A stretch of 20,095 nt of DNA from Candidatus Gastranaerophilales bacterium (GTDB lineage Bacteria; Cyanobacteriota; Vampirovibrionia; Gastranaerophilales; Gastranaerophilaceae): positions 1-20,095 of the forward strand of contig CALVAU010000183.1 of assembly GCA_944325615.1 (NCBI GenBank), read 5' to 3'. A program made the position numbers and the translations under genes. The notes beneath the pieces are model-generated. The model was not told the DNA's origin and searched no databases. It was given only the letters and a program-made list of their open reading frames with translations. Below are positions 13,923 to 20,095 of the stretch, in pieces (position 1 is the stretch's first letter; every line of letters starts with the position of its first letter).

Positions 13923-14054
13923 ATTTTTATCCTCATATTGTTTAAGTTCATTATTAAAATACGAGTTTTCTATCTTTTTGTTAAGCGAAAGCATGGTAAA
14001 TCAAGGCGGTAATATTTATTTGCGTTAAAATAATAATAATAAAAGGTGAAATAA

Positions 14055-14612
14055 ATGAAATTAATAGCAGGCTTAGGAAATATAGGGGAAAAATATTTAT
14101 TTACAAGACATAACGCTGGCTTTATGGTAGTTGATAAAATAGCATTCGATAACGGCATTGAATTTAGAGAAGAAAAAAAACTCAAATGCATGCTTAGTAA
14201 GTTTAGACAGAATGGTGAAGATATTTTATTAATAAAGCCTACTACATATATGAACCTTTCTGGAGATGCTGTAATTGCTGTAATGAATTATTACAAAATT
14301 GATGTAAAAGATGTTTTAATAATTTATGATGATTTATCACTGGAGCTGGGCAAAATCCGTTTTCGTTCAAACGGCTCGGACGGAGGACACAATGGAATTA
14401 AATCAGTCATAAAGAATTTAGCAAGCAAAGATTTTGACAGACTAAAATTCGGTATAGGTCCACAGCCTCCAATTCCCTCTGAGGCTTTTGTGCTTCAAAA
14501 CTTTACAAAAGAACAGCTTATTGATTTAAAATCCTCTATAAACAGAACAATTGAAGCTGTGCTGTTTTACTTGGAAAATGGAATATCCAAGGCTCAAAAT
14601 CAATATAATTAG
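14055..14612 (+). CDS. pth: Peptidyl-tRNA hydrolase
   Basis: 185 aa, the usual length. It hydrolyses the ester bond of peptidyl-tRNAs released from stalled ribosomes in the cytoplasm, recycling tRNA. The diagnostic motifs are all here, one residue earlier than in the Escherichia coli enzyme: N9 in GLGN, H19 in FTRHNAG (catalytic), M66/N67 in TTYMNLSG, D92 in IIYDDL (catalytic) and N113 in GGHNG. Residue 10 is Ile instead of the usual Pro of GLGNPG. AAAGGTGA before the ATG is a good ribosome-binding site. It is followed by a TPR gene 58 bases downstream in the same direction, probably co-transcribed. Confidence 0.97.
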   Translation: MKLIAGLGNIGEKYLFTRHNAGFMVVDKIAFDNGIEFREEKKLKCMLSKFRQNGEDILLIKPTTYMNLSGDAVIAVMNYYKIDVKDVLIIYDDLSLELGKIRFRSNGSDGGHNGIKSVIKNLASKDFDRLKFGIGPQPPIPSEAFVLQNFTKEQLIDLKSSINRTIEAVLFYLENGISKAQNQYN

Positions 14613-14670
14613 TCAATAAGGTTATTTCACAAGAGAATTTTTGAATATAATTATTTTAAAGGAGTATAAA

Positions 14671-16071
14671 ATGAGTTTACAAATCGCAGAACAATACGAA
14701 GAAAACGAACAATACGATAAGGCTTATGAAGAATATAAAAAACTATATGCCGCAAATCCTAAAGATATGAATTTAATGGAACGACTCGGACATATAGCAA
14801 TGATGCTCGGAAATAAAACAGAAGCAGCAGACTACTATTCAAAAATTCTGGAATTTGACGGCACAAATACAATGGTATATGAGCAGCTAATGGACATTTA
14901 TCAAGACACTGACAGATTTAAATACTATATCTATCGCGGAAATCTTCATTCAATCGAGCATAAATTTGAACATGCAATAAATGATTATAAAAAAGCACTG
15001 AATAACACACAAGAAGAAAAAAATATAATAAATACCCGATTTGTACTTGCCTCATTGTACGCTCAAATCGGAAATAATACAAAAGCTGTAGATGAATATT
15101 TAAAACTAATTGATTATGAGGATATCCCAATTGAAACTTTTTTAAACCTGGCAAAACTTTACATGGCTGAAAATGCCCTACCAAGTGCAATTAATACATT
15201 AGAACGTGCATATAACAAAACTAAAGACAACGAACTAATAAGAGAGCCTTTAGCACAATTATATTTAAAAAATAACGACCTTAATAAAGCAATTGATATT
15301 ACCAAAGATGATCTTTTAAAAGCCAAATGTCTTTTGGAACAGGGTGACACTTATGAAGCCTACAAACTTTTGGAAAATGCCGATGAAAAAGCTAAAAACA
15401 CTCCTAAATATCACGCACTTTTGGCTCAGTACTATTTCATAAAAAAAGAATTTGACAAAGCCTTTGAAGAAGTAAATGAATTTGATAAACTTGAAAAAAA
15501 TTCACCACTTACATATCAAATGAAAGCTTTGATATGTGAAAGCAAAAAAGACGATTACAATGCCCATATAAATTGGGGCAGATACAACATCGTAAGAGGG
15601 AATAAAGACATCGCCATAAATGAATTTTTAAATGCATATCAACTAAAAGATGATGATACTAATTTAATAATAACACTTGCTATGTTATTGGAAGAATCCG
15701 GTGACAAAAATCATTCTATGGAGTTTTACGAAAAACTGGCTAAATTAGAGCCAAATAATATAAAAGCCTTGGAAAAATTGGCAGACTTTAGAGAAAGCAT
15801 AGGTGATTACAAAGCTGAATGCGATTATTTAGAAAAATGGTATGAAGCAGACAAAAGAAATTACAGCTTGATAAAAAGACTTGCTCAAAGTTATGAAAAA
15901 TTAAAAAATAAACCTTCAGCTGTTGAATTTTATAAAAAATACCTCCAAGTCGCAACAACAGCCCAAGATTACGAAGCAGTTAAAAGTCATCTTGCTAAAC
16001 TTGAAAATACAGAAATGGCTGAAGAAGAAGGTCTTATTGATAAGATTCTAAGATTTTTCAACAAAGATTAA
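14671..16071 (+). CDS. Tetratricopeptide-repeat protein
   Basis: 466 aa from ATG 14671, which has AAAGGAG seven bases upstream; a TTG at 14641 in frame is rejected for lack of such a site. Almost the whole protein is TPR-like helix pairs (for example AEQYEENEQYDKAYEEYKKL, LGHIAMMLGNKTEAADYYSKIL, LAMLLEESGDKNHSMEFYEKL, LAQSYEKLKNKPSAVEFYKKYL), roughly ten or more 34-residue units. There is no signal peptide or membrane segment, so it is likely a cytoplasmic scaffold or adaptor. A TATAAT at 14646-14651 just before the ribosome-binding site could be a -10 box, but no good -35 is seen. Its stop is one base from that of the convergent GspF-like gene. Confidence 0.88.
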   Translation: MSLQIAEQYEENEQYDKAYEEYKKLYAANPKDMNLMERLGHIAMMLGNKTEAADYYSKILEFDGTNTMVYEQLMDIYQDTDRFKYYIYRGNLHSIEHKFEHAINDYKKALNNTQEEKNIINTRFVLASLYAQIGNNTKAVDEYLKLIDYEDIPIETFLNLAKLYMAENALPSAINTLERAYNKTKDNELIREPLAQLYLKNNDLNKAIDITKDDLLKAKCLLEQGDTYEAYKLLENADEKAKNTPKYHALLAQYYFIKKEFDKAFEEVNEFDKLEKNSPLTYQMKALICESKKDDYNAHINWGRYNIVRGNKDIAINEFLNAYQLKDDDTNLIITLAMLLEESGDKNHSMEFYEKLAKLEPNNIKALEKLADFRESIGDYKAECDYLEKWYEADKRNYSLIKRLAQSYEKLKNKPSAVEFYKKYLQVATTAQDYEAVKSHLAKLENTEMAEEEGLIDKILRFFNKD

Positions 16072-16072
16072 A

Positions 16073-17299
16073 TTAACCAATAGATAATATCATAGCAATA
16101 TACATTTGCATAAAGGCAACTGCAATAATTAAAACGATAATTCCCAGCACAATAATCATTGCAGGCTCAAATGCCTTTGCAAGTGATTGCAATACCATAT
16201 CTATTTTTTTATCTATTACCTCGACACAATCTTCAAGCATTTTAGAAAGATTACCGGACTTTTCACCTGCTGCAACCATTGTTACCAATGCACCCGGTAA
16301 TAAATGACTTTTTTCCATTGCATCAGATAATGTCGTACCTTTGCCCATCAATTCATATACAAAATCGGCCTTTTTTCTTACTTCAGTATTTTTTACAGTC
16401 GCACTCGCTAAGTTGAGGCCTTTTAAAAATGGTACACCCGTCGCATAAGATATACTTAATATACACATATAATTTGATAAATTAATATAGTTCACAAACT
16501 CCTGTATAAGAGGAATTTTTAAAAGTAATTTATCAAAAAAAGTTCTTGAATATTCATTTGTAGCTAAAAAGATGACACCACCTATTGAAGCTAAAATCAG
16601 TAACAAACAGAACCACCAATAATTTCCGATAAAACTCAAAGTACCAGTAACCATCTTTGCAAATGTTGGAATTTCCCCACCCTGGTTCATGACAAAAGAT
16701 GTAAATACTGGAAATACAACAAGTGAGAAAAAGACTAAAAGTCCAAACATCATCAATATTAATATACAAGGATATATTAAAGCACGAATTACATTACCCT
16801 TTATATTATCCTGTTTTTTAAGCAAAACAAGCATACGTCCTAATGTTTGATCTAATTCACCGGAATTTTCACCCGCTGCACATAAATTGATAAAAGTATC
16901 ACCAAATACATCATGATTAAGATAATTTATAGCCTCTGAAAAACTTTTACCTTGCAATATCGCATCTTGAATTTCCTTTGCAAAACGTTTTACTTTCATT
17001 TTTGGCGTGTGATTTTGAATAGTCTGCAGAGCTTCAACAACACTGATACTGGCTCCAAGCATTGTATGTAATTCAGATACCAGCATCATTTTTTCACTAA
17101 GACTCAAAAACTTTACACTACCTCTATTATCGGCAATATCACTTAACTCATAAGTAATTAGCTTTTCTTCAAAAACTTTTATAGGCATAAGTCCTAATGC
17201 ACGAACTTTTTCTCTTGCATCTCTTGGAGTGACAGCCTCGACATAACCGTTTACTAAATCTTTATTATCCTTTAGTGCTTCATATTTGTATTTAGCCAT
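16073..17299 (-). CDS. GspF/PilC-family inner-membrane assembly protein
   Basis: 408 aa, the standard length. Platform protein of a type II secretion or type IV pilus system, sitting in the inner membrane and linking the assembly ATPase to the pseudopilus or pilus. Residues 1-45 are the usual N-terminal YKYEALKDN segment. Two duplicated T2SSF domains carry the paired signatures CAAGENSGELDQTL (140-153) and VAAGEKSGNLSKML (342-355). Three transmembrane segments lie at about 170-198, 227-246 and 378-405. No other secretion or pilus gene is in the window, so which system it serves (pilin export, competence or secretion) is open. The ribosome-binding site before ATG 17299 is weak. Confidence 0.93.
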   Translation of the reverse strand: MAKYKYEALKDNKDLVNGYVEAVTPRDAREKVRALGLMPIKVFEEKLITYELSDIADNRGSVKFLSLSEKMMLVSELHTMLGASISVVEALQTIQNHTPKMKVKRFAKEIQDAILQGKSFSEAINYLNHDVFGDTFINLCAAGENSGELDQTLGRMLVLLKKQDNIKGNVIRALIYPCILILMMFGLLVFFSLVVFPVFTSFVMNQGGEIPTFAKMVTGTLSFIGNYWWFCLLLILASIGGVIFLATNEYSRTFFDKLLLKIPLIQEFVNYINLSNYMCILSISYATGVPFLKGLNLASATVKNTEVRKKADFVYELMGKGTTLSDAMEKSHLLPGALVTMVAAGEKSGNLSKMLEDCVEVIDKKIDMVLQSLAKAFEPAMIIVLGIIVLIIAVAFMQMYIAMILSIG

Positions 17300-17322
17300 A
17301 TATAAAGTTTAACTATGTACAT

Positions 17323-17356
17323 AAAAAAATAGACCATTTATTTGGTCTATTTTTTT
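17323..17356 (-). terminator. Intrinsic terminator after clpC
   Basis: AAAAAAATAGACCA (17323-17336) and TGGTCTATTTTTTT (17343-17356) are perfectly complementary 14-base arms with a 6-base loop. The sequence is terminator-shaped on either strand; here it serves clpC, whose stop is four bases away. It separates clpC from the GspF/PilC gene. Confidence 0.85.
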
Positions 17357-17359
17357 ATA

Positions 17360-19858
17360 TTATTGAGCTACTTCTTCTTGTTCTTCTTTCACCTTTGTTC
17401 TTTTAGGCTTTGCTTTTTCGAAAGTAATTTTATCGTCTACTAATGTGAGTTTAATCGTATCTCCGGCAGAATATTTGCCTGAAAGAATTTCCTCAGCTAA
17501 CATATCTTCTATCTTACGCTGAATTAATCTTCTCAAAGGTCTTGCTCCATAAGCCTCAGAATATCCGTCTTTTGCCAAATAATCCTTGACTTCATCTGTA
17601 ACCTCTACTGACAATTCTCTTTCTGCTAAACGTTTGAACAAATCTTTTAACATCAAATCAACAATTTGTCTGATTTCTTCTTTGCTCAAGTGTGAGAATA
17701 CAATAGTCTCATCAATACGATTCAAGAATTCAGGTCTAAAGGCTTTTTTCATTTCTTCTGTAACTGTTTCTTTTAATTTTTCATATTTATCTTTAGATTC
17801 GTCATCAGAAGTTGAGAAACCAAGTCTTGATGTTGTCGTAATCATGCTTGCTCCGACGTTTGACGTCATAATGATAATTGTATTTTTGAAATTGATATGA
17901 CGTCCTTTAGAATCTGTCAATCTGCCGTCGTCTAAAATTTGAAGCATAATATTAAACACATCTGGGTGTGCTTTTTCAATTTCATCAAATAATACAACAG
18001 AGTATGGTTTCTTTCTTATTAATTCAGTAAGATGTCCACCATCATCATATCCGACATACCCTGGAGGTGAGCCTATTAATTTAGCAGTTGAATGTTTTTC
18101 CATAAATTCAGACATATCAACTCTTATCATATTATCTTCTGAGCCGAACACGGCTTCTGCTAAAGCCTTAGCCAATTCGGTCTTACCGACACCAGTAGGT
18201 CCGCAGAAGATAAAACTTCCTATTGGTCTGTTAGGACTTTTTAACCCTACTCGAGCACGTCTTATTGCTTTTGAAATGGCAACAACCGCATCATTTTGAC
18301 CGATTACTCGGGCATGGAGAGTCTCTTCCAGTTTTAAGAGTCTTTCGCTTTCTCCCTCAGTTAATTTTGTCACAGGCACTCCTGTCATTGTAGCAACGAC
18401 TTCTGCAACATTTTCTGCTGTGACAGTCGGTTTATTAGCTTCGTGTTCTTCTCTCCATTGCTGTGACATTTCTCTGATTCTGTCTTTCATTTCAGCTTCT
18501 TTGTCACGCAACTGACTTGCTATTTCAAAATGTTGATTTCTTATTGCATCTTCTTTTTCTTTTATCAGACTACGCAATTCTTTTTCAAGCTCTTTTCCTT
18601 CAGGTGAAAGAGTTGCAACTTTCAATCTGACTTTTGAACTTGCTTCATCTAATACATCTATCGCTTTATCCGGCAAAAATCTGTCAGTAATATATTTACT
18701 TGACAATTTTACTGCCGCATCTATAGCTTCATCTGAAATTATCAATTTGTGGTGTTCTTCATATTTTGGTTTAAGACCTTTTATAATTTCAATAGATTCA
18801 TCTATTGTAGGTTCTTCGATGATTACAGATTGAAAACGTCTTTCCAGTGCAGAATCCTTTTCAACGTATTTTCTGTATTCATCAAGAGTTGTAGCACCAA
18901 TAACTTGAATTTCTCCGCGTGAAAGAGCCGGTTTTAAGATATTTGCTGCATCTATTGCACCTTCTGCTGCACCGGCACCGATTAGAGTATGCATTTCATC
19001 AATTACAAGAATAATATTTCCTGCTTGACGAATTTCGTCCATTATTTTTTTCAAACGTTCTTCAAATTCACCGCGATATTTTGTACCTGCCACTAATAGT
19101 CCCATATCAAGCTGAATTACTTTTTTACCATCTAATATATCAGGTACTTCAGCATTCACAATTCTTATAGCAAGACCTTCTGCTACTGCGGTTTTTCCGA
19201 CACCGGGCTCACCTATTAACACAGGATTGTTTTTAGTTCTTCTTGCAAGAATTTGAATTACACGTTCAATTTCTTTTTCTCGTCCTACTACAGGATCAAG
19301 ACGCATTTCTTGAGCAGCTAAAGTTAAGTCACGACCAAACTCGTCCAAGCTCGGTGTTTTTGTTTTGCCACCAGAAGATGAAGATGATGAACTTGAACTT
19401 CCTGATGATACACTTTGAGGTTTTGATTCTCCTAGCATTTTTATTACATTGCTTCTTATTTTATTTAAATCAACACCTAAATTTTCAAGAACTCTGGCTG
19501 CTACACCTTCTCCTTCTCGTATTAAGCCAAGAAGCAAATGCTCTGTTCCTATATAATTATGTCCTAATTGTCTTGCTTCGTCCCAAGAAAGCTCCAATAC
19601 CCTTTTCGCTCTAGGGGTAAAAGGAATTTCCACAGCTACAAAGCCTGAGCCTCTGCCTATTATTTTTTCAACTTCGGCACGTGCCTCTTTCAAATTAACT
19701 CCCATAGATTTAAGAGTTTTTGCAGCTACTCCTGTGCCTTCACCAATAAGTCCCAGCAATACTTGCTCTGTACCTACAAAATTATGCCCCAGCCTGCGTG
19801 CTTCTTCTTGGGCAAGCATTAATACTTTTATAGCTTTCTCGGTAAAACGTTCAAACAT
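17360..19858 (-). CDS. clpC: ATP-dependent Clp protease ATP-binding subunit ClpC
   Basis: 832 aa. Hexameric AAA+ unfoldase that feeds protein substrates into ClpP in the cytoplasm. Two Clp-N repeats (residues 1-145) are followed by a serine-rich linker (149-163). AAA1 has Walker A GEPGVGKT (215-222) and Walker B VIDE (284-287). A short UVR-like coiled M-domain lies at about 425-465. AAA2 has Walker A GPTGVGKT (552-559), Walker B VLFDE (621-625) and an LGF loop (678-680) that binds ClpP. The two sensor regions and the C-terminal small domain follow. Length and M-domain distinguish it from ClpB and ClpA. The N-domain closely resembles cyanobacterial ClpC. AGGAG before ATG 19858 is a clear ribosome-binding site. 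No CtsR-type operator was seen. Confidence 0.98.
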   Translation of the reverse strand: MFERFTEKAIKVLMLAQEEARRLGHNFVGTEQVLLGLIGEGTGVAAKTLKSMGVNLKEARAEVEKIIGRGSGFVAVEIPFTPRAKRVLELSWDEARQLGHNYIGTEHLLLGLIREGEGVAARVLENLGVDLNKIRSNVIKMLGESKPQSVSSGSSSSSSSSSGGKTKTPSLDEFGRDLTLAAQEMRLDPVVGREKEIERVIQILARRTKNNPVLIGEPGVGKTAVAEGLAIRIVNAEVPDILDGKKVIQLDMGLLVAGTKYRGEFEERLKKIMDEIRQAGNIILVIDEMHTLIGAGAAEGAIDAANILKPALSRGEIQVIGATTLDEYRKYVEKDSALERRFQSVIIEEPTIDESIEIIKGLKPKYEEHHKLIISDEAIDAAVKLSSKYITDRFLPDKAIDVLDEASSKVRLKVATLSPEGKELEKELRSLIKEKEDAIRNQHFEIASQLRDKEAEMKDRIREMSQQWREEHEANKPTVTAENVAEVVATMTGVPVTKLTEGESERLLKLEETLHARVIGQNDAVVAISKAIRRARVGLKSPNRPIGSFIFCGPTGVGKTELAKALAEAVFGSEDNMIRVDMSEFMEKHSTAKLIGSPPGYVGYDDGGHLTELIRKKPYSVVLFDEIEKAHPDVFNIMLQILDDGRLTDSKGRHINFKNTIIIMTSNVGASMITTTSRLGFSTSDDESKDKYEKLKETVTEEMKKAFRPEFLNRIDETIVFSHLSKEEIRQIVDLMLKDLFKRLAERELSVEVTDEVKDYLAKDGYSEAYGARPLRRLIQRKIEDMLAEEILSGKYSAGDTIKLTLVDDKITFEKAKPKRTKVKEEQEEVAQ

Positions 19859-19894
19859 TTTTTCTCCTATCTCTCTCTATATGTAGATATATAT

Positions 19895-19923
19895 ATTTTA
19901 CATAAAACATAAAAATCTTTCAA
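19895..19923 (-). promoter_or_regulatory. Promoter of clpC
   Basis: On the minus strand TTGAAA (19923-19918) and TAAAAT (19900-19895) have a 17-base spacer, about 36 bases before the clpC start codon. It is a plain sigma-70-type promoter without a visible heat-shock operator. Confidence 0.6.
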
Positions 19924-19963
19924 TAGATTACAAGTTTTTAATAATTTTTATAAAATAAAACTG

Positions 19964-19992
19964 TTGACATTTAATTTTGTTTCTCTTAGAAT
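19964..19992 (+). promoter_or_regulatory. Promoter of tRNA-Glu
   Basis: Consensus TTGACA (19964-19969) and TAGAAT (19987-19992) with a 17-base spacer, 24 bases before the tRNA 5' end; divergent from the clpC promoter. Confidence 0.75.
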
Positions 19993-20016
19993 AAAAAACG
20001 TGAAAGAAATATACAT

Positions 20017-20092
20017 GCTCCCATCGTCTAGAGGCCTAGGACAACACCCTTTCACGGTGTAGACGGGGATTCGAATTCCCCTGGGAGTACCA
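20017..20092 (+). tRNA. tRNA-Glu (anticodon TTC)
   Basis: A 76-base cloverleaf. Acceptor GCTCCCA pairs with TGGGAGT (first pair G-U), anticodon stem CACC(C) closes loop CTTTCAC with anticodon TTC, and T-arm GGGGATTCGAATTCCCC is perfect. Discriminator A is followed by an encoded CCA (20090-20092), unlike the tRNA-Lys gene. It is complete, ending three bases before the window edge. Confidence 0.95.
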
Positions 20093-20095
20093 TTT

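Noticed and set aside
17300..17359. Attenuator or riboswitch upstream of the GspF/PilC gene
   Set aside because: The hairpin is a simple terminator after clpC; no alternative structure or leader peptide is visible.
19243..19614. 123-codon plus-strand frame inside clpC
   Set aside because: It is antisense to the conserved ClpC N-domain and linker; its Leu/Phe-rich composition is that of a mirror frame.

Overview
The window is AT-rich bacterial DNA. ClpC (832 aa) has an N-domain very close to the cyanobacterial type, and it sits beside a GspF/PilC-type assembly protein, Pth, a TPR protein and low-GC tRNA genes. This suggests a gut-type non-photosynthetic cyanobacterial relative (Vampirovibrionia/Melainabacteria, Gastranaerophilales-like). 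That is an inference from protein similarity recalled by eye, not a computed placement.

Left part (1-3084, minus strand): three tandem, tightly packed paralogous genes of unknown function, the leftmost cut by the window edge. They are read from a good sigma-70-type promoter (3164-3192) with a 25-bp inverted repeat at the expected transcription start. An XRE-type repressor gene (3249-3572) follows. An 11-bp motif from that operator recurs, inverted, upstream of the repressor gene, so the repressor may control both itself and its neighbours.

3656-6909 (plus strand): a compact operon of six genes starting from a clear promoter. It encodes a 65-aa protein, an acidic 258-aa protein, a 104-aa protein, a PD-(D/E)XK nuclease-superfamily protein, a 57-aa peptide and a single-pass membrane protein. 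The makeup suggests a defence-type or accessory island, but only the nuclease is recognisable.

7108-13002: a small integrative element. From the tRNA-Lys end it has a tyrosine integrase split by an in-frame TGA, a divergent 380-390-aa protein with a zinc-ribbon-like motif, an Xis/AlpA-like HTH protein, an 81-aa protein, a structured non-coding stretch with complementary ends, a retron-type reverse transcriptase, a DUF3987-like P-loop protein, and an array of 9-bp iteron-like repeats at the far left. The RT with its upstream structured RNA forms a candidate retron. The partner ATPase may be its effector or the element's replication protein.

12961-20095: ordinary chromosome. It holds tRNA-Lys(TTT) with promoter and terminator, a 400-bp stretch with coding relics, a tandem-HTH regulator divergent from pth, a TPR protein, a convergent GspF/PilC protein, clpC with promoter and terminator, and tRNA-Glu(TTC) with a consensus promoter.
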